64,000 nucleotides of DNA, taken from positions 1,068,735-1,132,734 of the forward strand of contig NZ_LMSD01000012.1 of the NCBI RefSeq assembly GCF_001428045.1, read 5' to 3'. Made by a program: the position numbers and the translations under genes. Under the pieces are notes generated by a model. That model saw nothing but the letters and a program-made list of their open reading frames with translations, had not been told where the DNA came from and ran no database searches. This DNA is from Paenibacillus sp. Soil750 (GTDB taxonomy: Bacteria > Bacillota > Bacilli > Paenibacillales > NBRC-103111). Shown piece after piece: positions 1 to 8,583 of the stretch. Every line of letters begins with the position of its first letter. Position 1 is the stretch's first letter.

Positions 1-76
1 GGCTTATATCTGCACAACCGACCAACGAAACACTCAGTACGATCAGCAGTGCAGCTTTATGGGTATGTTTAATCAT
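1..76 (-). CDS. Lipoprotein N-terminus (partial), probable thiol-disulfide oxidoreductase partner of BdbC
   Basis: The gene starts at the ATG at 76-74 and runs off the left edge, so only 25 residues are visible. They form a lipoprotein signal peptide: a basic start (MIKHTHK), a hydrophobic core, then LVGC, where the Cys would be lipidated. An AGGTG ribosome binding site lies about 8 bases upstream. It follows bdbC on the same strand after 89 bases, and a BdbC-type quinone oxidase normally works with a secreted thioredoxin-like (BdbD-type) protein, so a DsbA-like lipoprotein is the best guess. No catalytic CxxC can be seen in this stump, so the function is inferred from context only. Confidence 0.55.
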   Translation of the reverse strand, partial: MIKHTHKAALLIVLSVSLVGCADIS

Positions 77-165
77 GAGATACACCTCGAGATGGGAATG
101 GATTCTTCTTCCACCCTATTCGACAGTGAATGACAAATTACCTGCCTAACGATTGATTTTCGGGG

Positions 166-585
166 TTATTTTGTAGCGCGATAAGTCATGTATTGTAGAA
201 CGGTAAGTAGAATAAACGCTGTTCCTGCCAGCATCGGAATCGTAATAAATCCAAGCCAGTTTAAATAATCGGTATCACAAGCAATGGGACCGCAACCTGT
301 ACCCGTTTCTTTGAAAACACCCATTTGTAATAAAACATGATAGATGGAGATGCATGCTCCCCAAATCGTTAACGGCAACACGTAGATAGTTAATTTGTAA
401 TCTCTACGAACAGCTGCAATGCCAAGAATTACGACTAATGGATACATAAGAATTCGCTGATACCAGCAAAGTTTGCATGGTGCAAAATGCAAGATTTCCG
501 AAAAATATAAGCTTCCTAGTGTCGCAACTAAGGCAACTAGCCATGATATATGCATGCCGTTGTCTCTCAGCCATTTTTTAAACAT
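166..585 (-). CDS. bdbC: Disulfide bond formation protein BdbC/DsbB family
   Basis: A 139-residue polytopic membrane protein that would reoxidise a secreted thiol oxidase and pass electrons to quinone. Two cysteine pairs are present, as expected for DsbB: C37-K-L-C40 followed by WYQR in the first extracytoplasmic segment, and C98/C103 in the second loop. Four hydrophobic helices and the length match BdbC of Bacillus. The ATG at 585 has AAAGGGGA about 9 bases upstream. A lipoprotein gene begins 89 bases downstream on the same strand and may encode its partner. Family assignment is secure; BdbC versus BdbB cannot be separated here. Confidence 0.9.
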   Translation of the reverse strand: MFKKWLRDNGMHISWLVALVATLGSLYFSEILHFAPCKLCWYQRILMYPLVVILGIAAVRRDYKLTIYVLPLTIWGACISIYHVLLQMGVFKETGTGCGPIACDTDYLNWLGFITIPMLAGTAFILLTVLQYMTYRATK

Positions 586-793
586 GATGAAATCGTCCCC
601 TTTCTACTTCCCTATTATAAAAAAATAGAAGTAAGAAGTCACGGGATTGATTCTCGCGACCTACCAAATTCGCAATTTACTTACGAATCATATAAGATGT
701 TCACATTCTACTCAGGTAATTAGTACCAATAAGTGCTATAAACGTTTCTATTTTGAGCCAATTCAATTACAATTAACATATGGAGGGATTCCT

Positions 794-1456
794 ATGATGA
801 AGCAATTTGAAGGATTCGGTAAATTTTTGGAGAGCTTACGTGGAAAGATGTCCTTACGTGAAGCTGCCAACAAGAGTGGCCTGTCCCATGCCTATATTCG
901 AGATTTAGAATTAGAACGTAACCGTTCGACGAATGAAAAGATTAAGCCATCCCCTGTCACATTAAAGAAACTGTCGGATGCCTATAAGTTTTCGTATACA
1001 GATCTTATGGAGAAAGCTGGATATCTTGAAAAAGGTATCTCAGATAGTCAATCGGCACCGTTGACACTGCCCCTAGAAGATATCCTTTTTATAGAAATTG
1101 GATCTACCGAAATGACCTATCATACACGGATCGGTAATCGCACGATTCCCATGCAGTCACTATTAGATTTCAGTCATTTCTTAGACCAACTAGAAGATCA
1201 AGGGTTTAAGAAAATGGATACGGATCTATTCGTCAATTTGTCTCACGTTAAGAAATATGATGCACAAGCAGGCAAACTATATTTCGATCCGCTAGGTGTG
1301 AGTCTGAGTGTGACGATTGCTGCCCTGCGCCAGAAGAAATATCATGATCTTATTTTACGCAGTGTCGCCTATCATGCAGGGAACGATCTTGAATATCAAT
1401 TTGAAAAAAGCACGGGTAAAGACTCTCTACTGGCTTCACTTCAACGACAAAATTAA
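794..1456 (+). CDS. XRE-type regulator with C-terminal LytTR-like domain
   Basis: 220 residues. Residues 8-77 form a classic XRE helix-turn-helix (SLREAANKSGLSHAYIRDLE), used to bind operator DNA. Residues about 93-190 read like a LytTR DNA-binding domain: PLEDILFIE, then a beta-rich stretch, GFKKMDTDLFVNLSHVKKY and a KLYFDPLGVSLSV strand pair, corresponding to the F-x-R-x-H-x-S-x-x-VNL core of LytTR although the Arg/His residues differ. The open frame extends upstream to 647, but the ATG at 794 has TGGAGGG 7 bases before it. It stands alone and is followed by a terminator. The targets are unknown. The N-terminal call is firm, the LytTR call is by eye. Confidence 0.75.
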   Translation: MMKQFEGFGKFLESLRGKMSLREAANKSGLSHAYIRDLELERNRSTNEKIKPSPVTLKKLSDAYKFSYTDLMEKAGYLEKGISDSQSAPLTLPLEDILFIEIGSTEMTYHTRIGNRTIPMQSLLDFSHFLDQLEDQGFKKMDTDLFVNLSHVKKYDAQAGKLYFDPLGVSLSVTIAALRQKKYHDLILRSVAYHAGNDLEYQFEKSTGKDSLLASLQRQN

Positions 1457-1466
1457 GCATTTTACA

Positions 1467-1514
1467 AAAAAAGGAGATAATTTCAGGGAATTCTGAAACT
1501 TATTCTCCTTTCTT
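1467..1514 (+). terminator. Intrinsic terminator of the XRE-LytTR gene
   Basis: Inverted repeat AAGGAGATAA-TTTCAG / CTGAAA-CTTATTCTCCTT with a short loop, followed by a T-rich tract, 10 bases after the stop codon. Confidence 0.7.
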
Positions 1515-1574
1515 TTCGTCTTATTAGTTGACAGTGTGGACTTGATTTGTGTTAGAGAGGATAGATGCCTAAGC

Positions 1575-2699
1575 ATGGCTGTTCAACAAACAACCACCCA
1601 GACTACTTTGCAAGCCCGCGTAAAGCGCAAACGTTCTGCTGGAATACGCTTTTTGTCGTATACAGTCCTTACGATTACCGTTCTAGCAATTTTAGGTTTA
1701 AGCTGGTTTTTCCTGACTGCTTCGGGGTCGAGCCTGCGTTTCATGATGGCCGATACCATCATCACCACACAGCATCGGGATTGGGCCAAATATTTAATAG
1801 GCACATCCGAGTTGCAGAAACGTGTAGCCGCATATACGAAAAGCTTTGACGAAATGGGTACCGAGAAGGATTTAGGACTTGTAGAAATCGCACCTTTGCC
1901 ATCCTACACACCTACCGAAGTTGTAGCCCCAGTAAAAAAAGATTTAGTCACCATCGAGAATATTTCGGGTCCCAATTTCAAAGGTAAGCTTGTAACCATT
2001 TCAGACCCTACCAAGCTTCGCATAGCAGTGCCAGAGAAAGCAGGTAAAGGGGAGAAAGTATCCTCCATGGTCAAACGTACCGGGGCGATCCTCGGTGTGA
2101 ATGGCGGTGGATTTATTGACCCGAACTGGGAAGGCAATGGTTTTCAACCAGAAGGCGTTGTGATCTCCGGAGGCAAAATCTTCTACAATGACAAGGGTAT
2201 GAACGGTACTGTACAGATCGTTGGGATTGATAAGCAAGGCCGAATGATTTCAGGCAAATACAAAGTATCTGAGCTGCTCGAAATGGGTGTTCAAGAAGCC
2301 GTCTCCTTCAGCCCACGTTTCATCGTGAATGGTGTTGGCCAAGTCAAAAGTCAAGCAGATGGCTGGGGTATCGCACCGCGAACGTGCATGGCTCAAACGA
2401 AGGACGGAGCGATTCTATTCGCCATTATTGATGGCAGACAAACGCACAGTATAGGTGCAACGCTCTATGATGTGCAGGAAATTTTCTTAGCGCATGGCGC
2501 AATTACCGCGGCGAACCTGGATGGTGGCGCTTCAACCGTACTGGTGCACAATAATGCTATTATTAATAAACCTTCTAGTGAATACGGTGAACGCTATCTC
2601 CCTACTGCATGGTTGCTTTTCGATCATCCTGAGACTGCTGATATTAAGAATGTTTGGGAAGGGCTGGATATTAGTAAAATTGATCCTTCCAAATGGTAA
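1575..2699 (+). CDS. Membrane-anchored phosphodiester glycosidase family (NAGPA domain) protein
   Basis: 374 residues from the ATG at 1575. An N-terminal basic segment and one membrane helix (FLSYTVLTITVLAILGLSWF) put the rest outside the cell. Residues from about 130 to the end form a NAGPA domain: GAILGVNGGGF, FQPEGVVISGGK, and AANLDGGASTVLV near the C-terminus, the pattern of enzymes that cleave sugar-phosphate diesters in exopolysaccharide or teichoic-acid-like polymers. The frame is open back to a GTG at 1536, but the tail there has no clear RBS; even the 1575 start has only a distant GAGAGG. The substrate is unknown. It is flanked by terminators, so probably monocistronic. Confidence 0.82.
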   Translation: MAVQQTTTQTTLQARVKRKRSAGIRFLSYTVLTITVLAILGLSWFFLTASGSSLRFMMADTIITTQHRDWAKYLIGTSELQKRVAAYTKSFDEMGTEKDLGLVEIAPLPSYTPTEVVAPVKKDLVTIENISGPNFKGKLVTISDPTKLRIAVPEKAGKGEKVSSMVKRTGAILGVNGGGFIDPNWEGNGFQPEGVVISGGKIFYNDKGMNGTVQIVGIDKQGRMISGKYKVSELLEMGVQEAVSFSPRFIVNGVGQVKSQADGWGIAPRTCMAQTKDGAILFAIIDGRQTHSIGATLYDVQEIFLAHGAITAANLDGGASTVLVHNNAIINKPSSEYGERYLPTAWLLFDHPETADIKNVWEGLDISKIDPSKW

Positions 2700-2703
2700 C
2701 AAC

Positions 2704-2743
2704 AAAGAAGCAGAGTACTCCTAGAAGGAGCGCTCTGCTTCTT
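2704..2743. terminator. Bidirectional terminator between convergent genes
   Basis: AAAGAAGCAGAG pairs with CTCTGCTTCTTT around a loop that can itself pair (CTCC/GGAG). It sits between two convergent genes and has A/T-rich flanks on both sides. Confidence 0.75.
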
Positions 2744-2754
2744 TCATTAGAATT

Positions 2755-3120
2755 CTATCGGCCTACAATGACCAAATCTTCAGCGGCTTCCGATGCCGCG
2801 ATCTCGTCTTGAATGTCATCCTCAGATTGCGAATCCTTCCACGAGCGAACTGTCTCGACTACACTTGCTGCTGTGTCCCTTGCTTTACCTACGAGATCCG
2901 TAGTTGTCGTACTCACTGTTTTGGCAGCTGCTTGTGTTTTTTGACTAACTGTACTGGCTAGTTGCACGGTTTTGTCGCTAACTACGGTAGCTCCCTCTGC
3001 AATATCACTTCGTAGTTCACGACCAGATTTCGGTGCGAACAGCAGCGCTGCTGCAGCTCCAACTAAACCGCCTACGACTGCACCGATGAGAAGATCTTTT
3101 CCTTTTTTTCCATTGGACAT
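2755..3120 (-). CDS. YtxH domain-containing protein
   Basis: 121 residues from the ATG at 3120 (AAGGAG 9 bases upstream; the open frame extends further but without an RBS). The N-terminus MSNGKKGKDLLIGAVVGGLVGAA forms a glycine-rich membrane helix, followed by LLFAPKSGRELR, the signature of the YtxH family. A long Ala/Thr/Val-rich helix with an acidic end follows. Members are envelope-associated proteins of unknown role. It lies 14 bases downstream of the DUF948 gene, the usual ytxG-ytxH pairing, so the two are one operon. Confidence 0.88.
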   Translation of the reverse strand: MSNGKKGKDLLIGAVVGGLVGAAAALLFAPKSGRELRSDIAEGATVVSDKTVQLASTVSQKTQAAAKTVSTTTTDLVGKARDTAASVVETVRSWKDSQSEDDIQDEIAASEAAEDLVIVGR

Positions 3121-3134
3121 GTGATATCCACTCC

Positions 3135-3581
3135 TTATTGATCTGATTTCGCACTCCGCTGCGCCTGCCATCTCTGCCATAGCTCATACCCTGTGGTTGC
3201 CCATTCCATGATGTCGTGAATGCGCTTCTGGTGCGTGTGTACGACCTTTTCCGCACCTAGTAAGGAATCATTCATCATGCGTGAGGCATTGCGCAGCGTG
3301 GAAGCGACTTCCCCAACTGCCTTCCCTGCCTTTTCAACCGATTGAATACTTGGTTCTAAGGCAAGGACTTGCAAATGTACCTCTTCCGTAAGCTGCCCTA
3401 ATTGCTTCATTAGATTCTCCGCATGTTCTGTTGTGTGGACAACTTGCTGCTTAACTTCAATAACCGTATCCCCTAACAAGCGAAGCGTTCGCGTAGCCGT
3501 AATGAACATACGAACGGTAAAGACAATGAGCACTAAACAAGCGGCTGCCAAGCTGACGATACTGATCTCACTCCATGTCAT
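3135..3581 (-). CDS. DUF948 domain-containing protein (YtxG-like)
   Basis: 148 residues from the ATG at 3581, preceded by AGGAGGTGA at 8 bases; a GTG three codons earlier is less well placed. One N-terminal membrane helix (IVSLAAACLVLIVFTVRMFI) is followed by a long heptad-patterned helix with conserved-looking VIEVKQQVVHTTEHAENLMKQ. This matches the DUF948 family, small membrane-anchored coiled-coil proteins linked to general stress in Bacillus. It is first in a two-gene operon with the YtxH gene. Confidence 0.85.
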   Translation of the reverse strand: MTWSEISIVSLAAACLVLIVFTVRMFITATRTLRLLGDTVIEVKQQVVHTTEHAENLMKQLGQLTEEVHLQVLALEPSIQSVEKAGKAVGEVASTLRNASRMMNDSLLGAEKVVHTHQKRIHDIMEWATTGYELWQRWQAQRSAKSDQ

Positions 3582-3761
3582 GTAGGTCACCTCCTATGAG
3601 CTGAAAGCTGTGAGGGTTGATGAGGCTTCTAGACGAATGCCTATGAATTACTACAGTATAGGTAGGTAGGGCTTGTTTTGACACAAACGGATTGGAAAAA
3701 TTTCTGGAACCTGTCATAATAAATAGCAAATGCGTCGTATTTGAGTTGGGGGAATCGAGAA

Positions 3762-4397
3762 ATGAATCGAGAACAAGGCCTACAAGAAATTGAGCGTACG
3801 CGTATCGTGGCAATCGTCCGAGGCGTGCAAGAGGCACACATACTGTCTGTTGCCGAAGCACTTCACCAAGGTGGGGTCACCGTTATGGAAGTAACGCTAA
3901 ACACACCTGGTGCGCTCACCATGATCACTAACCTTCAAAAGCAATGGGGAGATCACATGTTCATCGGAGCCGGCACTGTGCTGGATCTGGAGGACGCTAA
4001 ACAAGCTGTTGCTGCCGGAGCTGCTTTCCTGGTCACTCCCAATTTGGATGAGGAGGTCATCCGCTGGTCGAAGCAAGAGGGCATTCCGATCTTCCCTGGT
4101 GCGATGACGCCGACCGAAGTTGTGAAAGCATGGAAAGCCGGAGCTACGGCCGTTAAAATATTCCCAAGTGCAAGCTTAGGCTTGCCCTATATCAAGGAAT
4201 TAATGGGACCACTGGATACAATCCCTATGATAGCTGTCGGTGGTGTAACCGAGGGCAATATCAAGCAATTTTTGAGCATCGGCTGCTATGGACTAGGCAT
4301 TGGCGGCTCACTCATCAACCTGAAGGAAATTGAAGCTGGCAATTTCGGCTGGATCACGGATAAGGCGGTTCAATTGCTCGCGGCGTCGCGTGCATAA
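3762..4397 (+). CDS. eda: Bifunctional KDPG / 4-hydroxy-2-oxoglutarate aldolase
   Basis: 211 residues, the usual length for this TIM-barrel class I aldolase, which splits 2-keto-3-deoxy-6-phosphogluconate into pyruvate and glyceraldehyde-3-phosphate. Visible motifs: VMEVTLNT with the catalytic Glu43, GAGTVLD, FLVTPN, FPGAMTPTE, and AVKIFPAS-like AVKIFPSAS with the Schiff-base Lys132. The ATG at 3762 has GGGGGA 8 bases upstream; a TTG at 3741 is in frame but lacks an RBS. No kdgK neighbour is seen, so it stands alone here, divergent from the DUF948 gene. A terminator follows. Confidence 0.9.
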   Translation: MNREQGLQEIERTRIVAIVRGVQEAHILSVAEALHQGGVTVMEVTLNTPGALTMITNLQKQWGDHMFIGAGTVLDLEDAKQAVAAGAAFLVTPNLDEEVIRWSKQEGIPIFPGAMTPTEVVKAWKAGATAVKIFPSASLGLPYIKELMGPLDTIPMIAVGGVTEGNIKQFLSIGCYGLGIGGSLINLKEIEAGNFGWITDKAVQLLAASRA

Positions 4398-4413
4398 TAC
4401 TGTGATGTATAAG

Positions 4414-4450
4414 AAAACGGAGCACGCGAATGATCGCTGCTCCGTTTTTT
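4414..4450 (+). terminator. Intrinsic terminator after eda
   Basis: AAAACGGAGCA pairs perfectly with TGCTCCGTTTT and runs into T6, 16 bases after the eda stop. It can also serve the convergent htrA gene. Confidence 0.85.
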
Positions 4451-4467
4451 ACATCTTCGTGGACTAT

Positions 4468-5718
4468 TTAGCTCTGATAGGCGGTAACTGCATTTTTATC
4501 CCCAACTTCTACAGAAACGTCCTTCGTTTGACCATCACGCGAAATTTTCACCTTCAAAGCATCACCAACTGCCGCGGCTTGAACCGCTTTGGTCAGTTCT
4601 TCAGTATTCGCAATTCCTTTCCCATTCACTTCCGTAATGACATCAAACTGGCGAATTCCTGCTTTGAAAGCTGGCGAACCTTGCTGTACCTCAGCAACCA
4701 CCACGCCATTAGTGCTGCTGATTTTCAAATCCTGCAGCATGTCATCGGTAATATTTTGCAAAGCTACGCCAATGTAGGGGGCTGGATCTTTCGGGATGGT
4801 TTCGTTGTTTTTCAATTTATCTACAACCGAGCTAATGGTGCTTGCCGGAATGGCAAAGCCCATTCCCTGTGCTTCGGCGTTGACAGCCGTATTAATCCCA
4901 ATGACTTCACCATTCAAATTCAATAATGGACCACCGGAGTTACCAGGGTTAATAGCTGTATCTGTTTGTAACAAATGCTTGTAATTACGTGTCCCCTGCT
5001 CATCATCAATGCTGATTTCGCGTTCCTTGGCGCTTAACACACCTGTTGTAACGGAATAATCGAAGTCATACGGGTTCCCAATCGCAACAACCCACTCTCC
5101 TACTTCAGCTGCATTTGAATCCCCGATTTTCAGTGCTGGAAAAGCTTTGTCTCCTTGAATTTTGAGTACAGCCAAATCTATATCATAGCTGCTGCCAAGT
5201 AGTGTTGCTTTAAATGGGGTATCATACCCTTGTACGTAAACATCGATTTCGTCTGCTCCGTCAATGACATGCTCATTCGTTAAGATATAACCGCTATCTT
5301 CAAAAATGAAGCCAGAACCGATCCCATTCTCAATCGTATCTCCACTTTGCGTTCCTTGCTGCTGCGAATTTCTTCGATTGCTTGGAGTGCTTGTTTGCTT
5401 AACTTTTGTTTCAATTTTGACAATGGCCGGACTCGATGCCTTCGTAATTTGGGAAATGCTATTGGTCCCTAAATTGTTAAGTGACGCCGTTTGGACACCA
5501 GCTGCTGCTGAGTTCGCTGGTACCGCGGTTGCGCTGGACTGTACCGTTTTCGTATCATAGCCAAAAAGGTTCAATTTGTCCGAAGTAAACATCAACCCAC
5601 CAACGACAACTGCCCCCGCCATAAAAGCTGCAAAGATTGGCTTGACTCTAGAACTGCTTGGTTTGTTTACAACTTTTATGTCATTCAAGTTCACGTTATT
5701 GTTCATATCTTCATTCAT
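4468..5718 (-). CDS. HtrA-type membrane serine protease with PDZ domain
   Basis: 416 residues. A cytoplasmic N-terminus, one membrane helix (PIFAAFMAGAVVVGGLMF, about 27-44) and an Ala/Ser/Thr linker lead to an S1C protease domain with triad His150 (ILTNEHVID), Asp181 (DIDLAVLKI) and Ser261 (GNSGGPLL). A single PDZ domain occupies about 310-400. It would degrade or chaperone misfolded proteins at the outer face of the membrane, like HtrA/HtrB of Bacillus. The ATG at 5718 is preceded by GAGAGGCGG. Which HtrA paralogue it is cannot be told. It is monocistronic. Confidence 0.92.
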   Translation of the reverse strand: MNEDMNNNVNLNDIKVVNKPSSSRVKPIFAAFMAGAVVVGGLMFTSDKLNLFGYDTKTVQSSATAVPANSAAAGVQTASLNNLGTNSISQITKASSPAIVKIETKVKQTSTPSNRRNSQQQGTQSGDTIENGIGSGFIFEDSGYILTNEHVIDGADEIDVYVQGYDTPFKATLLGSSYDIDLAVLKIQGDKAFPALKIGDSNAAEVGEWVVAIGNPYDFDYSVTTGVLSAKEREISIDDEQGTRNYKHLLQTDTAINPGNSGGPLLNLNGEVIGINTAVNAEAQGMGFAIPASTISSVVDKLKNNETIPKDPAPYIGVALQNITDDMLQDLKISSTNGVVVAEVQQGSPAFKAGIRQFDVITEVNGKGIANTEELTKAVQAAAVGDALKVKISRDGQTKDVSVEVGDKNAVTAYQS

Positions 5719-5856
5719 ACGATTACCGCCTCTCGATTGCTATCATTTTGTTATCTTGCTGATAGATCAAGTATAGACCGCCAACCTGAAGTGTTACTTA
5801 AATTGGGCTGATAGCCGCATGAATGCTAGCTGAAAGTATGCTGAAGGGTTGCAAAG

Positions 5857-5904
5857 ATAAAAAAGACCTGATCCTAGACACATGGGTCCACAGAATCAGG
5901 TCTT
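5857..5904 (-). terminator. Terminator of the SLH protein gene
   Basis: AAGACCTGAT / ATCAGGTCTT with a 22-base loop. On the minus strand the stem is followed by a run of U (AAAA on the plus strand), just past the SLH gene stop. Confidence 0.75.
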
Positions 5905-5917
5905 ATTTCAAAACATA

Positions 5918-7612
5918 TTAATTAATGAATCCAGCTTTACTTAGGAATCGTTTCAGCATAGTAGCAGCCTCTGCACGAGTCGCCTGGTTGCTAGAGCCGA
6001 TGGTTGTATCCGTCAAACCATTGATAATACCAGCATCGATAGCCCTAGCAATTTCTTTCTGTGCCCACACGATCTTGTTAGAATCGCTGAAATTGCTTAA
6101 TAACGCGAGTTGCTGAGCATCAGAAAGATTGGATTCCAATCCTGCATAGTTCATTGTTCGTACAATCATAGCCGCAAGCTCTTCACGAGTGATCTGAGCA
6201 TTTGGCTTAAATGTGCCGTCTTCATATCCATCGATAATACCTGCTTTAGCTGCAGTTGCAACTGTCGCTGCGTACCAATCGGAAGCTTGGACATCGCTGA
6301 ATGTCGATAGTGTTGTTTCCAGGTCTAACCCTAAGGAACGAACAGCCAAGGCAGCAAATTCCGCACGTGTAATTTGAAGGTCAGGAGCGAATGTTGTATC
6401 TGTCATGCCATCAATCACGAGCTTATTGGCAAGGAGACTTACATCATCCTTAGACCAGTGGGAAATCGTATCTGTAAAGTTTTTGTTCATTTCGACAACC
6501 GTGTAGATGCTATTACCGTTACGCTTCAGTGTAGCAACTGTTTTGCCATCTTTAACTTCAAAGATTGCAGGAACAAAGCTTAGCTTCTTCGTTGTTTCAT
6601 TGTAGAGAACGCCAGTAACCATCTTGGTATCTACAGCATTTGAGATGTTAATCGAACGTGAAACGTACGTTTTGCCAAAATCAATCGAACTTGTTTTGTC
6701 TCCAGGACCTAGAGCAATGACATTAAAGTCTACGGCATCAGTGATGGCTTTAGCACCAATTGTAGTGGCTGCAGAAGTAACCGCAGCAGCGGAATCACCA
6801 GTTAACTTCGTAATACTTACTTTGATCTTCAGATCCTTAATGGAAATACCTAGCGATTTGGCTAGAGCATTCAGATCTAATATTGAAAGAGGAAGTATAT
6901 AAGTTCCATTGTCTGAACGCACAGTAATCGTGGAGCCCACTTTACCTACAGCATCAAGTAAAGCAGAAGCTGGAATAAGGGCGATGTCACCGGATAATTT
7001 GAGTTCTATATTCACACTTGAAGTTAGTGCATTTTTCAGAGTATCTTCGTTAACTTCACCATTAGTAGGAACATTAATACTAGTCCCAGTTACTGGTGGT
7101 ATCCATCCTCCTCCGCCATACCCTCCGCCACAGTAACTTGTACATCCTGGCACATCAGGATTGGCATCAGTCGCGTACACGCGGCTAGATACTGTAGAAT
7201 TATATTGGCCTGCTAAATATACGGCGTCATATACATTAGCTGTTATCCCTGTATTGAACGTGAAATTGTAGTATGTAACGCCATTTACTGTCTCCGTGTT
7301 CGTGTAATTAGACATGTAAGCTTTCTTCAACAGACTGTTATCAGGAGCATACACATTCAGATAAACGGCGCCAGTTACATTGTCATAAACGTCGCTATAA
7401 ACAGTTGCTGTCACATTGCCAGTCGTCTTGTCGTATGTGTACGACTTTATACCTAGCGTCGCCCCGAAGGCAATCACTGGTACTAGAATAGAAACGATCA
7501 TGAATAGAGCCAAAGCATGAGATATTTTCCCCATCATTGATTTCACTCTAAATGCACTCCTTTTTCTCTCTATTTGACTTGATCTTGAATCGAACTGATT
7601 ATTTGTCATCAT
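5918..7612 (-). CDS. S-layer homology (SLH) domain surface protein
   Basis: 564 residues. A long signal region (ISHALALFMIVSILVPVIAFGA) follows a 35-residue basic leader. Next come a beta-rich segment, a Gly/Tyr stretch with two Cys (CTSYCGGGYGGGG), a middle region with SDNGTYILPLSILDLNAL, and three C-terminal SLH repeats beginning FTDTISHW, FSDVQASDWYAA and FSDSNKIVWAQ, which anchor proteins to pyruvylated wall polymer. The ATG pair at 7612 is preceded by GGAGGTGA. The function of the exported middle part is not recognised. A terminator lies immediately downstream. Confidence 0.88.
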   Translation of the reverse strand: MMTNNQFDSRSSQIERKRSAFRVKSMMGKISHALALFMIVSILVPVIAFGATLGIKSYTYDKTTGNVTATVYSDVYDNVTGAVYLNVYAPDNSLLKKAYMSNYTNTETVNGVTYYNFTFNTGITANVYDAVYLAGQYNSTVSSRVYATDANPDVPGCTSYCGGGYGGGGWIPPVTGTSINVPTNGEVNEDTLKNALTSSVNIELKLSGDIALIPASALLDAVGKVGSTITVRSDNGTYILPLSILDLNALAKSLGISIKDLKIKVSITKLTGDSAAAVTSAATTIGAKAITDAVDFNVIALGPGDKTSSIDFGKTYVSRSINISNAVDTKMVTGVLYNETTKKLSFVPAIFEVKDGKTVATLKRNGNSIYTVVEMNKNFTDTISHWSKDDVSLLANKLVIDGMTDTTFAPDLQITRAEFAALAVRSLGLDLETTLSTFSDVQASDWYAATVATAAKAGIIDGYEDGTFKPNAQITREELAAMIVRTMNYAGLESNLSDAQQLALLSNFSDSNKIVWAQKEIARAIDAGIINGLTDTTIGSSNQATRAEAATMLKRFLSKAGFIN

Positions 7613-7823
7613 CTATAGATTCACCTCCTCTACTACCTATGTAGTATAGACTTCGATAGATTAGGTTCCATTTCAGTCCGTATCTTGGAAATTTGTACCA
7701 AAAATAATCCCCGTAAGTATTTATAAACAAATTCTGAATCTATGAAACTGAATATATGAAAATAATAGATAATGAACGTCCGGTGGATTGAAATAGGGTA
7801 GAGAAACCGTGATCTCAAATTCC

Positions 7824-7856
7824 CAAAAAAAAAATAAGCAGACACTGTCTGCTTAT
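7824..7856 (-). terminator. Terminator of the SufR-like gene
   Basis: ATAAGCAGAC / GTCTGCTTAT hairpin followed, on the minus strand, by nine or more T. It lies 11 bases past the stop. The other bases between 7613 and 7867 show no convincing gene. Confidence 0.8.
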
Positions 7857-7867
7857 CTCCTTCAAAG

Positions 7868-8500
7868 CTATTTATTTTTACGTATGATATACACACATTT
7901 GTTAGCACCTTTGGCGAGACATTCTGTACGTTCTACTTGGGCATCTAGCAAATTGCGAAACAGCGCTAATTCACACTGACATGCCTGCTGAAAGGTATTG
8001 GCCACCTTCGCAATGGGGCAGTTATGCTCATTAAAGATATAAGCATCATCACCTTGCGCGGACCAGTCAACCATGTAGCCATTCTCATTCTGAATGTGTG
8101 CTAGTTCAGCCACGCGCTCTTCTAAGCTTTTGGCTTGCATCCTTGACTGATAGCGAGCTTCGAGCTTCCCCTGCCTACCTTCAAAGAGCCGTTCGATTTT
8201 ATCTTGACCTTCGTCTTCTAATAACTCGTCTAATAAATCCAAAGTTAACTGCGAATATTTCTTGGGAAATAATTCGTCAGCCTGTGGTGCTAAAGTATAT
8301 ACACTTGTAGGACGTCCCATAGCTTGCCTTACGAGCTTAGCCTCGAGCAAATCATCCTTCTCCATCGAATGAATATGTCGTCTAACGGCCATCTCTGTAA
8401 TCCCAAGTTGTTTAGCCATATCTTGTACACTTAACGGTCCCTGCGTTTTGAGCATAGAAAGAATCACTTTACGCGTCGATGTTTCTAGTGTTTGATTCAC
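7868..8500 (-). CDS. DeoR/ArsR-type winged-helix regulator, SufR-like (Fe-S cluster)
   Basis: 210 residues. The N-terminal winged helix (GPLSVQDMAKQLGITEMAVRRHIHSMEKDDLL, wing MGRPTSVYTL) is followed by a helical dimer region and a C-terminal ligand domain with HNCPI, a second Cys 13 residues later, then C-x7-C (TECLAKGANKC), the cysteine pattern of SufR-like [Fe-S]-sensing repressors. The GTG at 8500 has AGGTGAG 5 bases upstream and is preferred over the in-frame ATG at 8536, which has no RBS. Suf genes are not in the window, so the target is inferred from family only. Confidence 0.78.
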   Translation of the reverse strand: MNQTLETSTRKVILSMLKTQGPLSVQDMAKQLGITEMAVRRHIHSMEKDDLLEAKLVRQAMGRPTSVYTLAPQADELFPKKYSQLTLDLLDELLEDEGQDKIERLFEGRQGKLEARYQSRMQAKSLEERVAELAHIQNENGYMVDWSAQGDDAYIFNEHNCPIAKVANTFQQACQCELALFRNLLDAQVERTECLAKGANKCVYIIRKNK

Positions 8501-8583
8501 GCTCTCACCTGCCCTCGGAACTCGTTTAGGTCTCATTTTACAGCATCACAGGCAATAAGTAAATTATGAAACACTTATGTATG

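Noticed and set aside
4330..4926. 198-codon plus-strand frame over eda end and htrA
   Set aside because: Antisense shadow of htrA; it passes through a terminator and has no RBS.
7633..7908. 91-codon minus-strand frame overlapping the SufR-like 3' end
   Set aside because: It lacks an RBS, crosses the terminator, and its composition is that of A/T-rich intergenic DNA.
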